33,442 bases of DNA, taken from positions 1 through 33,442 of the forward strand of contig CAAEBC010000057.1 in the NCBI GenBank assembly GCA_900753975.1, in the 5' to 3' direction. The stretch is from Clostridia bacterium. Lineage in GTDB: Bacteria; Bacillota; Clostridia; TANB77; UBA1234. Each line of letters opens with the position of its first letter. Position 1 is the first letter of the stretch. Shown here in pieces: positions 17,863 to 26,570 of the stretch. Made by a program: the position numbers and the translations under genes. The notes below the pieces were generated by a model. The model ran no database searches. It was not told the origin of the DNA and saw nothing but the letters and a program-made list of their open reading frames with translations.

Positions 17863-19747
17863 TTATATTTCACATCTGTCATCTTTCGCATCTCGACTTT
17901 TTAAATAACGATATTCACGTTCTTTTTTACCAAATGACATTGTATCAAACTGACTTATTCCTTTGCTTTTATCGATTGAATAATTATGGGTATTTACTAA
18001 AATAATGCCGAGTCCTAAAGATTTTGCACTTTCAATATCGGTATAAGAAAACTCATCGTAACAATATATTGCAAAAGGTTTTGGAGCTTCGAGTTGTTCT
18101 TCTAATTCGTTATGTTTTCTAAAATTAGGAACAGATACGAGTAACTCGTTATATTCTTTACCCATAGTGGTAAGTTGCTCAGGCGTGTATAGTCCAAATA
18201 TCCTATCAGTTGCATCAGTTAATTCTGGTATATCATCTTCATAAGAACGCCTGTAATTTGAGTATGAATCCGAAAAAAACGTATGTATCAATTGCTTTGG
18301 CGGAATTCTCGAATAGGCAAGTGTATAGGTTCTAGAATTGTCACCAAAAACTTGCAAAGATTTAGAACTATCAACAGAAAAGGAAGCACCATCACTTCGA
18401 AATTCTAAATCAGATTTTTGCAAAGGTCTATCTTTAGGTATGCCTATATTTCTAACGAAACAATTAAAGTCTTCACCATTTAATACATAAATAGGAACTC
18501 CAAATTGCTCAAGAGCAGGTTGATTGCAAAATTTTTGAGAAGTTTCTTCATTAAGAATACTATCATTTAATTCTGTTACCATAGTTGTTCTTCCTTTTGA
18601 AAAATCATCATAAAATTTAGATATCCAATCAATATTTTGCCCTTTCATTACTTCAAAAAGCATAAGTTTATGCTTAACATCATATTTATCTATATTTGCA
18701 ATCATTTTATAATTACTTTGATCTTCAGGTGATAAATATTTTGTTTCTGCTTGGTAATTTAGCATTGTATTTACATTTTTCAAAGCATTCGTTGGCACAT
18801 CTTCTAAGAAGTAATCAATTATCATATTCGAGATAAAATAATCATTTACCTTTCTTAGATTTTCTTGTGGGTTCTTGCTGCTCAACATAGTATATAAAAG
18901 ATTTTCATCACCTAAAAGATTTTTTAAAGTTTCAACCTCTTTAGAATCAAATCTTGCTTTCTGACCTGAGCTTAAAATATCTTGTACAGATTTAAATTCT
19001 GGCAACCATCCATTTTCGCCAATTTCAGCTAATTTTGTTTCATAATATTTTTTCCTAGCGGCTTCGACGCTATCCATGTCATTTGACTGTTTTAAATTTT
19101 CTATAAGAAATCTGTAAGTATTTACATTACCAATAGAGGCAAGTTTATGGGTAACTTTTGAAGTTATTTTTGCTTGTGGTATTAGTATTTTTCTATTTGC
19201 AAATGCCCTAAAATCATCGATTGATAAGGTACTCAAATCTATATTTTCTTCTGAAAGTATTTTTTCTGCTGTTTTAGTTTTGCTCACCCTAAGTGCATTG
19301 ATTTTTTCTTCTAACTCTAATGGCGAAGCTTTATAAATTTCACCTTGAACAAAATCATCTAAAATTCTATATAATTCAATCCAATTTTCTTTTTTATGTT
19401 CATGTACATAATTTGAGAAAGGTAAGACACTTTCAAAATTCAGACTACTTGTATATTGGAGAGCATTGTTATCTAATACCATTTGACAAAAACTATCATT
19501 TTCAAATGTATGTAAATCCTTTCCGAGAAGAAAGTAGAGCATTTAATTTATCTTGCAATCTATCTGCAGTAGATAAAATTTCGATTCCATTTTCATCTAA
19601 TAAAGCTTGCAATTGTTCATTAGATGCCATTTGGCAGAAATGAACAAACACATAATGGTCATCATTTAAAATAATTTCTTTTTTTAAATCTACATCTTCC
19701 AATTCTTCTACAGATTTAAAAAGATATGGCTGAACATCATAACTCAT
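17863..19747 (-). CDS. Large protein of unknown function, read through a +1 frame shift at CGG
   Basis: Reading on the minus strand from ATG 19747, the frame runs 74 codons to an in-frame CGG (19525-19523), which would end at TGA 19504-19502. Skipping the C gives Ser-Ser-Gly-Lys-Asp-Leu-His and an open frame to 17863, about 627 residues in all. I do not recognise the family. No signal peptide or membrane segment is visible, and it is charged and helical throughout. A Phe-Cys-Gln-Met tetrapeptide occurs twice, once on each side of the break. The C-terminal third is more beta-rich (VPIYVLNGEDFN, FAIYCYDEFSY, GIILVNTHNY). A GTG at 19759 in the same frame lies too close to the SD. It has a good promoter, a shared terminator, and stands alone. 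It could be toxin- or phage-related, but nothing here proves that. Confidence 0.7.
19523..19525 (-). other. In-frame CGG at a +1 frame break, site 2
   Basis: On the minus strand the incoming frame reads TCT TCT CGG AAA GGA and reaches TGA six codons after the CGG. Omitting the C gives TCT TCT GGA AAG GAT, which continues into the 553-codon downstream frame. The downstream frame has an internal ATG but no convincing ribosome binding site of its own. Confidence 0.8.
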
Positions 19748-19772
19748 AAATAATATCACATCCTTTTATACA

Positions 19773-19801
19773 ATTATACTTTATTGCTTTTATTTGTGCA
19801 A
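19773..19801 (-). promoter_or_regulatory. Promoter of the large minus-strand gene
   Basis: On the minus strand, TTGCAC (19801-19796) and TATAAT (19778-19773) are 17 bases apart. The SD-like AAAGGATG lies between this and the ATG at 19747. Confidence 0.7.
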
Positions 19802-19812
19802 ATACAGAAACG

Positions 19813-19993
19813 ATGAATGCATCAAAAAAGAAACAATGGCTTAAAACACAGCGAAAAAATACTATAAAAGTTTCAAAAATGGCAGAAAATGATGAACTAA
19901 ATCGATTGCTAATTGTTACTGAAATATGGTAAAGTTGGAACAAAAGCGAAAGATATAATAGATTCTTTCTTAGAAAATATCTCGAATAATTAA
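19813..19993 (+). pseudogene. Possible remnant of a small gene
   Basis: From ATG 19813 a Lys-rich frame runs to TAA 19930-19932. If one A at 19922-19924 is dropped, it continues as TEYGKVGTKAKDIIDSFLEN to a TAA at 19991-19993, about 60 residues in total. There is no ribosome binding site, and the break is not at CGG. It may be a decayed gene or chance. I see no other gene between 19760 and 20025. Confidence 0.25.
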
Positions 19994-19998
19994 TTTGA

Positions 19999-20028
19999 CA
20001 CCTCTCATACAATTATGTATGGGAGGTG
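19999..20028 (+). promoter_or_regulatory. Hairpin whose 3' arm carries the GGAGGTG ribosome binding site
   Basis: A 12-bp stem with one G-T pair (19999-20010 with 20017-20028) places GGGAGGTG in its 3' arm, just before the deacetylase. The arrangement matches that ahead of the M14 gene (30008-30050). It could be a terminator, a translational switch or both. Confidence 0.5.
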
Positions 20029-20040
20029 TTTGCTATAAAA

Positions 20041-20043
20041 CGG
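20041..20043 (+). other. Possible sixth in-frame CGG shift site at the start of the deacetylase
   Basis: After the GGAGGTG ribosome binding site the frame reads ATA AAA CGG and then runs to TGA at 20059-20061. Skipping the C gives GGA AAA TTT TTT GTG and joins the deacetylase frame. The extra residues (Lys-Phe-Phe-Val-Phe) resemble a normal N-terminus for this family. There is no standard start codon at the ideal distance (ATA, or a GTG at 20026 that overlaps the SD), so this site is uncertain. Confidence 0.35.
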
Positions 20044-20053
20044 AAAATTTTTT

Positions 20054-20804
20054 GTGTTTGATGGAAGGAGTATTTTAATTAGTTTGCTAATGATTAGCCT
20101 ACTAACTATATTTTGTGTATTTGGGTCAAATTTGGTTGAAAATACTATAGAAACAATAACTGATGGAAAGTTGCTTCCAATATATAGTGTTGAAACAAAT
20201 GAAAAAAAAGTTGCGATTACTTTTGACTGTGCATGGGGAGCAGACGACATTGAATCGATTGTCGATACTTTAGATTTCAATAATGCAAGTGCCACTTTTT
20301 TTACGGTAGGGACGTGGGTTGATAAATTTCCAGAAGCGGTTAAATTACTTTCTGATGCTGGAATGGAGATTGGTAATCATTCAAATTCTCATAAGCATGT
20401 AAATAAGATGTCGTATGGTGAGAATTTAGAAGACATGACTAATTGCAACAGCAAAATAAGTGAGATTACAGGAAATCCAGTTAAGTTTTATAGAGGACCT
20501 TATGGCGAATACAATAATACTGTAATTTCTGTGGCTGAAGAACTAAATATGAAAGTAATTCAATGGGATATAGATACACTTGATTATACTCGGAAAAACG
20601 ACTGATGAGATGTGCAAAAGAATAAAAGATAAAATTAGAAACGGAAGTATTATTTTAATGCATAATGATACTAAATATACAGCAAGTGGACTACAAAAAA
20701 TAATAGATACTATACACGGATGTGGCTACGAAATAGTACCATTAAACGAGCTTGTGTATGAAGATGATTATGAGATAAATCATGAAGGCAGACAGATTAG
20801 ATGA
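20054..20804 (+). CDS. Polysaccharide deacetylase (NodB/PdaB-like), read through a +1 frame shift at CGG
   Basis: This is a membrane-anchored NodB-homology deacetylase that removes acetyl groups from a glycan, most likely peptidoglycan. Numbering from GTG 20054, a hydrophobic helix (residues 7-25) is followed by TFDCAWGADD (Asp 58), HSNSHKH (His 109 and 113, metal ligands), FYRGPYGEY (Arg 147) and WDIDTLDY (171-178). There an in-frame CGG (20591-20593) leads to TGA. Skipping the C gives GKTTDEM and then SIILMHND with the catalytic-pocket His near residue 203. The shift therefore separates motifs 4 and 5, and the full enzyme of about 250 residues needs both halves. GTG 20054 has no good SD; the true start is probably upstream, after GGAGGTG at 20022-20028. 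Confidence 0.85.
20591..20593 (+). other. In-frame CGG at a +1 frame break, site 3
   Basis: The incoming frame is GAT TAT ACT CGG AAA AAC GAC TGA. Omitting the C gives ACT GGA AAA ACG ACT GAT GAG, the expected Thr-Gly-Lys-Thr-Thr run after NodB motif 4. Confidence 0.85.
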
Positions 20805-20981
20805 AAAATTTTGAATATGATAGAAAACACATTTATTTAAGGTACGGAACTTTTAGATATTGACATTGCAAAAATATAAGACTAAACTTTACTTAGAGCT
20901 TGAGAATATCATGCTAGTTTTATATTTGATAAAAGAATATAGTAAAAAAAATAGATAATATTATTTCGGAGGAGTAAGTTT

Positions 20982-22076
20982 ATGAATGATGCAATATTAG
21001 AATTGTTACCAGGTATACATTTGTTTATAATAATACCAATGCTTGCACTAATTATTTTAGTACCGCTAGCAATAAAACAAAGCCGAGTAAAAAATAAAAG
21101 AAGAAGTATTGATTGGGGATTTGCTAAAGATTTAGAAAAAAAATTGAATATTGATATAAATCAATTTTGCAACGAAACCGTAAAGTCGAGGTTAGAGAGT
21201 AGCCGTAAAAAATATTTGGGTCAAATATGTATATTAGTTATATTTATATCTATTTGTGCGGCTGCTATATTTTACAACATTATTCGAGGTTTTAATTCGA
21301 ATATTAGCATAATTGAGTTTTTAATTGAAGCAATTATCGAAATAATTTTGTTATTTATAGTACAAAAAATTACATCTAATTATGAGATGCTTTACAAAAA
21401 AATAATTGTTGAACCTATATTAAAATCACTCTATCCTGATATTATATATAATTCTGAAGAAAATATACATATGCAATCAGAGTATGCTAAACTAGGTTTT
21501 GATAATATGTATTATCTAGTAAAGTGTGAAACTAAAGATTACTTTGAAGGGATGATTGATGGAAAGATACACTTCGAAATGGCTGAGCTGATAGCATATA
21601 AAGAAGATTTTACTGACTCATTTAGTTATAGAAACCGAAGATTGTTGCATAGAGCCGTAGTATTTAGAGGTCTTTTTTCAAGTATAGAGTGCACAAAAGG
21701 AATAGGTGAAAATAAAATTTTGATTTTGCATAGCACCACTAAAGTGAAACCAAAAAAATACAAAGTTGAATTGGAAAATACAGAACTTAAAAAAGATTTC
21801 AATGTTTTTTCTGAGAATCCTGAATTAGCAAGTAAATTTCTTACAAACGAAATTATAAACATAATACTTGAATTTTATAAAAGTCTTAATGTGTGTTTTG
21901 ATATTATCATTATGCATAATCAAATATATTTTAGATTTTTTACTAATTATATATTTGAAACCGATGTACTTGAAAAAGAAATAAATAAAGACCAAATATT
22001 ATTGTATTGCTTTATTATAGATTTTATTACTAAATTTACAAGAAGTTTTAATGCAATATTAGATAGTGTTGATTAA
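20982..22076 (+). CDS. DUF3137-like membrane protein
   Basis: A 364-residue protein with an N-terminal hydrophobic segment (about residues 12-31), a basic linker, two further hydrophobic segments (about 80-100 and 112-130), and a soluble C-terminal domain. The pattern DYFEGMIDGKIHFEMAELIA (about residues 187-206), followed by FRGLFSSIE and by a segment around VFSENPELASKFLT, fits the DUF3137 family, whose function is unknown. GGAGG precedes the ATG. The 177 bases upstream (20805-20981) hold no convincing gene, only a 20-codon frame from ATG 20801 that overlaps the deacetylase stop. A terminator follows. Confidence 0.7.
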   Translation: MNDAILELLPGIHLFIIIPMLALIILVPLAIKQSRVKNKRRSIDWGFAKDLEKKLNIDINQFCNETVKSRLESSRKKYLGQICILVIFISICAAAIFYNIIRGFNSNISIIEFLIEAIIEIILLFIVQKITSNYEMLYKKIIVEPILKSLYPDIIYNSEENIHMQSEYAKLGFDNMYYLVKCETKDYFEGMIDGKIHFEMAELIAYKEDFTDSFSYRNRRLLHRAVVFRGLFSSIECTKGIGENKILILHSTTKVKPKKYKVELENTELKKDFNVFSENPELASKFLTNEIINIILEFYKSLNVCFDIIIMHNQIYFRFFTNYIFETDVLEKEINKDQILLYCFIIDFITKFTRSFNAILDSVD

Positions 22077-22135
22077 TATTGTATCTTTTTTTATTAAATT
22101 TATGTTTAACTAGAAATCAAATTATATTAAATGTG

Positions 22136-22182
22136 GCTTACCTCAAGAAAATTTTTATTTCTTAAGGTAGGCTTTATTTTTT
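22136..22182 (+). terminator. Rho-independent terminator after the DUF3137-like gene
   Basis: A stem of about 14 bp with two G-T pairs (22136-22149 with 22159-22172) is followed by a T-rich tract. The rest of the 302-base gap 22077-22378 holds only the promoter and operators of the next gene, plus A+T-rich sequence with nothing else I can recognise. Confidence 0.75.
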
Positions 22183-22315
22183 GCTGCGCATTTGAAAAAA
22201 AGTAAAGGGACAAGATAACTTTAAGCCTTTATTTTTCTCTTGCTATCGTGTTTTTATTTCGATATAATATATATATAGTATTTAAAACTAGAGACAAAAG
22301 TTTATAAAACAATGT

Positions 22316-22344
22316 TTGACAGATTAGTACAACTGTACTATAAT
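22316..22344 (+). promoter_or_regulatory. Consensus promoter of the TetR/acyltransferase/GT8 operon
   Basis: TTGACA (22316-22321) and TATAAT (22339-22344) are separated by 17 bases, a perfect sigma-A promoter. Its spacer is occupied by a palindrome, so a repressor bound there would block it. Confidence 0.9.
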
Positions 22345-22360
22345 TAGTACAGTTGTATTA
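22325..22360 (+). promoter_or_regulatory. Double palindromic operator, probably for the adjacent TetR protein
   Basis: TAGTACAACTGTACTA (22325-22340) is a palindrome with a two-base centre and lies between the -35 and -10 boxes. A second, imperfect copy, TAGTACAGTTGTATTA, follows at 22345-22360, 20 bases downstream, centre to centre. Two tandem sites on a perfect promoter suggest tight autoregulation. Confidence 0.75.
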
Positions 22361-22378
22361 TAAAAGGGGGCGATTTGT

Positions 22379-22897
22379 GTGCATATAGGTATGTACAAGC
22401 AATCTACTTCAGAAAAAATCAAAAGGGCAGCTTATGAACTTTTAGCTACTAAAGGGTATTCTTTTGTTTCTATGAGAGATATTGCCAAAAAAGCTGGGAT
22501 TGTTGTTGGCCAGCTTACATATCATTATAAGACAAAAGAAAATTTAATAGAAAAGGTTATCGATGATTATAGTAACAAGCTTTATGAAAATTTGTATGAA
22601 CATATAAAAACTCGTAAAGATAAAATTGATGCAATAAAAGATTATTTTGAGAAAATGTATGAAGAAGAAAATGATACTTATAGAATTTTGCTTGAGTTTA
22701 CTGCACAATCTATGTGGAACGAAAAGTTTAAAATCAAAATAAACAAACTTTTCGAAAAGCTTACAGAGCTTATCGGACAAGCTTATGTAGAAGAAGGCAG
22801 TACTAACGAAAAAGCCAAAGTTAAAGCGAAGAATATGATTTCAGCCATAATGGGAAATAATATTTTAAAGATTATAAGTGCTGGCTTGAAAAGATAG
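22379..22897 (+). CDS. TetR family transcriptional regulator
   Basis: A 172-residue protein with the TetR N-terminal helix-turn-helix at residues 8-55: SEKIKRAAYELLATKGYSFV, then SMRDIAKKAGIVVGQLTYHY followed by Lys-Thr-Lys-Glu-Asn-Leu. The C-terminal helices would bind an effector, possibly a fatty acyl or lipid ligand, given the operon. The GTG start follows AAAAGGGGG; an ATG four codons later is an alternative. It is a little short for the family (usually about 190-200). It leads the operon with two acyltransferases and two GT8 enzymes and probably represses it through the palindromes at 22325-22360. Confidence 0.9.
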   Translation: MHIGMYKQSTSEKIKRAAYELLATKGYSFVSMRDIAKKAGIVVGQLTYHYKTKENLIEKVIDDYSNKLYENLYEHIKTRKDKIDAIKDYFEKMYEEENDTYRILLEFTAQSMWNEKFKIKINKLFEKLTELIGQAYVEEGSTNEKAKVKAKNMISAIMGNNILKIISAGLKR

Positions 22898-22920
22898 GAT
22901 TTTTAAGTAGGAGAGTTTAA

Positions 22921-23703
22921 ATGGAAAAACCAAAAGTTGTTTTATATAAAGAGTTAAGTGACGATTTTGTTGGAAACGATATTAAACCAGTATCTATTGA
23001 AGGCAGTTACGTTTATGAACCGAATAATGTTCTTTGGAAAACTTGCGCATGGCTTTTGTATAGGCTTATTGCTTTGCCGATAGGCTTTTTGTATTCTAAA
23101 CTAAAATTTAGATATAAGGTTGTAAATGCATCTTCTTTAAAAGTATATAAAGACCAAGGATATTTTTTATATATTAATCATACACAAACCTTTGCAGATG
23201 TTACTTGGCCAACATTAATTACATTTCCTAAAAAAGCTTTTATAGTTGCTAGTCCTAATAATGTATCTTTACCTATTTTAGGAGATATTACAAAAATGAT
23301 TGGTGCTATTCCAATTCCAAGCGATTTTAAAAGTGGAAAAAATTTTGTGAGGACAATTAGTAATAAAATAAAAAATAAAAACGTTATTGCTATCTATCCA
23401 GAGGCACATGTTTGGGACTATTATACAGGGATAAGACCTTTTGACGTAGCTACTTTTAAGTATCCTGTGGAAACTAACGCACCTGTTTTTTCGATTACTA
23501 TTACTTATCAAAAAGATGGTAAGAAAAAAACACCACGTATCGTAGCTTATGTTGATGGTCCATTTGTAGTAGATAAAAAAAATATAAGCCTAGCAGAAAA
23601 GAAAAAAATGCTAAGAGATATGGTGTACGAAAAAATGTTAGAGAGAAGTAAAAATAGTAATGTCGAAGTAATTAAGTATATTAAAACGGAGGATAAACAA
23701 TGA
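22921..23703 (+). CDS. 1-acyl-sn-glycerol-3-phosphate acyltransferase-like protein (PlsC fold)
   Basis: A 260-residue membrane-associated acyltransferase with a hydrophobic segment near residues 40-60. The catalytic block reads YINHTQTFADVTWP (about residues 83-96), in which five residues, not the usual four, separate His and Asp. This variant occurs in a known clostridial subgroup with Asn-His-Thr-Gln at this place. The substrate block is YPEAHVWDYY, where PlsC has Glu-Gly-Thr. It would transfer an acyl chain to a glycerol- or sugar-containing acceptor. It overlaps the next gene by four bases (ATGA) and is second in the TetR operon. Because of the altered motifs I would not assume that phosphatidic acid is the product. 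Confidence 0.82.
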   Translation: MEKPKVVLYKELSDDFVGNDIKPVSIEGSYVYEPNNVLWKTCAWLLYRLIALPIGFLYSKLKFRYKVVNASSLKVYKDQGYFLYINHTQTFADVTWPTLITFPKKAFIVASPNNVSLPILGDITKMIGAIPIPSDFKSGKNFVRTISNKIKNKNVIAIYPEAHVWDYYTGIRPFDVATFKYPVETNAPVFSITITYQKDGKKKTPRIVAYVDGPFVVDKKNISLAEKKKMLRDMVYEKMLERSKNSNVEVIKYIKTEDKQ

Positions 23704-24515
23704 TTAATCTTATGTTTTGTGGAAATAAAAAAGTTTTTGACGGACTTATAATAGCAATGCTTTCAATTTTAAAGCATACTAAAGAGCCTTTGCATTTGTT
23801 TATTTTAACAGCAGATTTACATGAGATAAATGAAGATTTTGTTCCACTTGGCGAAGAGGAGAGAATAAAGCTTGCTAGCATCTTAAAAGATGCAAATGAA
23901 AAAAATGAAATTACTCTTGTAGATATAACAGATAATTATAAAAGAGAAATGCTAGTTGGTGCGAATATGGATACGAACTATACACCATATATTTTTCTTA
24001 GATTATTTGCAGATGAAATAAAAGAAATACCAGATAAAGTTTTATATCTTGATGCAGACATAGTAGTTTATGATGATTTAAAAGATTTATATAACATAGA
24101 TATTTCAGATTATGATTTCGCTGCGTCTAAAGATTATTTTGGAAGGTGGTTTATTGATTACAGATATTTAAATTCAGGTGTTTTGCTTATGAATTTAAAA
24201 CGAATGAGAAAAGATGGTACACTTGCTAAATGCAGAAAAATGTGTGTTGAGCAAAAGATGTTACTTCCAGATCAAACAGCACTTAATTTGATGTGTAGAA
24301 AGAAATTATATTTACCGAGAAAATATAATGAGCAAAAGGAAAGAAAAGAAGATACAGTAATAAGACATTTTAGTATGACAATGAAGTTTTTCCCAAAGTT
24401 CAAGACAATTAATATAAAACCTTGGGACATAGATGAAATACATAAAATTTATAAGATAAATGATTTTGATGATGTTATAGAAAAGTATTTAGAAATAAAA
24501 GGAGATAAAGTATGA
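23700..24515 (+). CDS. GT8 family glycosyltransferase
   Basis: A 271-residue GT-A retaining transferase of family 8. It has the LYLDADIVVYDDL block (Asp-x-Asp metal site, about residues 115-127), LNSGVLLMNL near residue 158 and LPDQTALNLM near residue 190, with a terminal His in the HFSMTMKFF segment. Members make lipopolysaccharide cores, glycogenin-type products or glycolipids. It overlaps both neighbours by four bases, so it is tightly coupled to the acyltransferase upstream and the second GT8 downstream, which points to a glycolipid product. Confidence 0.9.
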   Translation: MINLMFCGNKKVFDGLIIAMLSILKHTKEPLHLFILTADLHEINEDFVPLGEEERIKLASILKDANEKNEITLVDITDNYKREMLVGANMDTNYTPYIFLRLFADEIKEIPDKVLYLDADIVVYDDLKDLYNIDISDYDFAASKDYFGRWFIDYRYLNSGVLLMNLKRMRKDGTLAKCRKMCVEQKMLLPDQTALNLMCRKKLYLPRKYNEQKERKEDTVIRHFSMTMKFFPKFKTINIKPWDIDEIHKIYKINDFDDVIEKYLEIKGDKV

Positions 24516-25477
24516 AATCAAAAATAGAAATTCCAATATTTTTTTCTACAGATGATAATTATATTCCGTTTTTAACAGTTGCATTACATTCAATAATAGA
24601 GAATGCATCTAAAGAGTATGATTATAAGGTAATTGTATTAAATAGTGGAATAACTGAAAAAAATATAAGCGAGATTAGAAAATTAGGAAACGGCAATTTT
24701 AAAATAGAGTTCGCTGATGTTAACGAAAAGATTAATCACATTATGAGTGAGCTAACAAATGGACTTAGAGATTACTATTCAAATTCTATTTATTATAGAA
24801 TTTTCATTCCATCTCTTTTTCCAAAATTGAAAAAGGCTTTATACTTAGATGCTGATATAGTTGTAATAGATGATATATCAAAATTATATTTTGAAGATTT
24901 AGGCGATAATTTATTAGGTGCTATTACAGACGATGTGGTTAATGGAAATGAGAGCTTCAAAAAATATTCAGATTTAGTACTTGGTGTAAAACCTGAAAAT
25001 TATTTTAATTCAGGTATCTTAGTAATGAATTTGGATAAATTTAGAGACGAGAACATAGAAAGTAAATTTGTACATTTATTAAACACATACAACTTTGATA
25101 CAATTGCTCCAGACCAAGATTATCTAAATTATTTGTGCAAAGGAAAAGTTAAGTATATACATAAAGGTTGGGATAAAATGCCAATTAAAGATGACAATTT
25201 TTCAGACGAAGATTTACATTTGATTCATTATAATATGTTTCAAAAGCCTTGGCATTATTCAGATGTGCTTTATGAAGATTATTTTTGGCAATATGCTAAA
25301 AAGAGTCAATTTTATGATGATTTAGAAGAAATGAAAAGACTATATTCGGATGAACAAAAGATGCTAGATGATGCTGCAGGAATAGATTTGGTAAAACGTA
25401 GTGAAAGGATTATGGACTCAAAAGCTACGTTTGAAAATGTACTTGAAGACAAATATTTTGATAAAATTAAAATATAA
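24512..25477 (+). CDS. GT8 family glycosyltransferase
   Basis: A 321-residue family 8 transferase. It starts with IPIFFSTDDNYIPFLTVAL and has ALYLDADIVVIDDI (about residues 109-122), YFNSGILVMNL (about 167) and APDQDYLNYLC (about 204), with His-Tyr-Asn-Met near residue 240. It is longer than its upstream neighbour by a C-terminal helical region. Overlap of four bases with the upstream GT8 suggests that the two act in sequence on one acceptor. Donor and acceptor cannot be read. Confidence 0.9.
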   Translation: MKSKIEIPIFFSTDDNYIPFLTVALHSIIENASKEYDYKVIVLNSGITEKNISEIRKLGNGNFKIEFADVNEKINHIMSELTNGLRDYYSNSIYYRIFIPSLFPKLKKALYLDADIVVIDDISKLYFEDLGDNLLGAITDDVVNGNESFKKYSDLVLGVKPENYFNSGILVMNLDKFRDENIESKFVHLLNTYNFDTIAPDQDYLNYLCKGKVKYIHKGWDKMPIKDDNFSDEDLHLIHYNMFQKPWHYSDVLYEDYFWQYAKKSQFYDDLEEMKRLYSDEQKMLDDAAGIDLVKRSERIMDSKATFENVLEDKYFDKIKI

Positions 25478-25487
25478 GGATGAACGT

Positions 25488-26342
25488 ATGGAAAAAAGTA
25501 TAGATAGATTAAAGGTTATAGATAATATCGAAAAAAATATAAAAGAAAAAAAGTTTAATGATAAGGTTGAAGAAAATGATCCTTTTATGACAGAAGAAGA
25601 AAGAAGAGAGCTAATATTAGACTTTGACAATTTAAAAACAAAGTGGAGAAATAAGTTTAAAGCAAATATAGCCAGATATATAGTTGATATGATTACTTTA
25701 GATGCAAATCAATCCACTGAGATTATAGGGATAGAAAATATCAAAGATTTAGATTCTGGTGCGATTATAACTTCTAATCATTTTAGCAAAATGGATAATA
25801 CGGTTATAAGATATTTAATGCACAAAATTGGAAAGAGAAAAGATTTATTTATAGTTGTGCAAGAAACTAACATGAAAATGGAAGGAGAGATTGGTTGGCT
25901 TTTGAAAAATTGTTATACAATACCTCTTTCTAGTAATCTGGATTATTTGCAAAATAACTTTGTACCAACGCTAAAAAAGATTTTAGATAATAAAGGTTTT
26001 GTACTTATTTATCCTGAACAAGAAATGTGGTTTAACTATAAAAGGCCAAGACCGCATAAAATAGGTGCTTATCATTATGCTTGTAAATTTAATGTTCCGA
26101 TTGTACCATGCTTTATAGAAATGGTAAATACGGATGAAGTTATGAATGATGGTTTTAAAGAAATTAAATATAGACTACATGTGCTTAAGCCAATATATCC
26201 TGATATGGAAAAAACATTAAGAGAAAGAAAAGAAGAAATGCGTGAAAAAGATTATAGTGCGAGAGTTGAATTATATGAGAGTTTGTATTCACGCAAAATA
26301 GAAGATGAGTTTGATAGAAAAAAAGATATTGCAGGATGGTAG
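25488..26342 (+). CDS. PlsC-type acyltransferase
   Basis: A protein of about 284 residues. The N-terminal 60 residues are charged and helical. The acyltransferase domain follows, with TSNHFSKMDNTVIRYLM (canonical His-x4-Asp, about residues 101-106) and LIYPEQEMWFNY (about 172-183) in place of the Pro-Glu-Gly-Thr block. ATG 25488 is seven bases after AAGGA; a frame extension to 25401 lies inside the upstream GT8 gene and has no SD. With the acyltransferase at 22921 it brackets the two GT8 genes, so the operon could acylate and glycosylate one lipid. A terminator follows at 26411. Confidence 0.85.
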   Translation: MEKSIDRLKVIDNIEKNIKEKKFNDKVEENDPFMTEEERRELILDFDNLKTKWRNKFKANIARYIVDMITLDANQSTEIIGIENIKDLDSGAIITSNHFSKMDNTVIRYLMHKIGKRKDLFIVVQETNMKMEGEIGWLLKNCYTIPLSSNLDYLQNNFVPTLKKILDNKGFVLIYPEQEMWFNYKRPRPHKIGAYHYACKFNVPIVPCFIEMVNTDEVMNDGFKEIKYRLHVLKPIYPDMEKTLRERKEEMREKDYSARVELYESLYSRKIEDEFDRKKDIAGW

Positions 26343-26410
26343 GAAAAATGATAATCTATAAAAATATTACTCGAAAGTTAAACAGAATATAAAAGTAGAA
26401 TTTAATGGGT

Positions 26411-26447
26411 CACCTCTAGATAATATATATTTAGAGGTGTTTTTTTT
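26411..26447 (+). terminator. Rho-independent terminator of the TetR operon
   Basis: CACCTCTA (26411-26418) pairs with TAGAGGTG (26432-26439), followed by a run of eight T. The stem sequence is nearly the same as in the hairpins ahead of the deacetylase and M14 genes. Confidence 0.85.
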
Positions 26448-26448
26448 A

Positions 26449-26475
26449 TTGACATGTGGATATAAATAGTATAAC
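26449..26475 (+). promoter_or_regulatory. Probable promoter of the SLH protein gene
   Basis: TTGACA (26449-26454), directly behind the terminator, is followed 15 bases later by TATAAC (26470-26475). The short spacer makes it imperfect. It would give a leader of about 130 bases. Confidence 0.5.
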
Positions 26476-26491
26476 CTTATATACATAAGAT

Positions 26492-26570
26492 GTTAAAAGT
26501 CTCGTGCTTAAAACAATATTTGAAAGTCATGTTTTTATAAAACTATGAAAGATATTGTATTGCTTTTAAC
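26492..26570 (+). ncRNA. Structured 5' leader of the SLH protein gene
   Basis: The leader can fold into one long branched stem: GTTAAAAG (26492-26499) with CTTTTAAC (26563-26570), ACAATAT (26513-26519) with ATATTGT (26552-26558), and an apical GTTTT/AAAAC hairpin at 26531-26543. I do not recognise a riboswitch class. Possible roles are mRNA stabilisation, as seen for surface-protein messages, or regulation. Apart from this and the promoter, 26343-26615 shows nothing else. Confidence 0.35.

Noticed and set aside
20801..20863. A 20-codon frame overlapping the deacetylase stop (ATGA)
   Set aside because: Too short, no recognisable feature, and the rest of the gap is not coding.
25401..25487. 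Upstream extension of the second acyltransferase
   Set aside because: It lies in the end of the GT8 gene without an SD; ATG 25488 is correctly spaced from AAGGA.
26492..26570. A known riboswitch such as a cyclic-di-GMP sensor
   Set aside because: The conserved bases of the classes I know are not present; only the stems can be seen.
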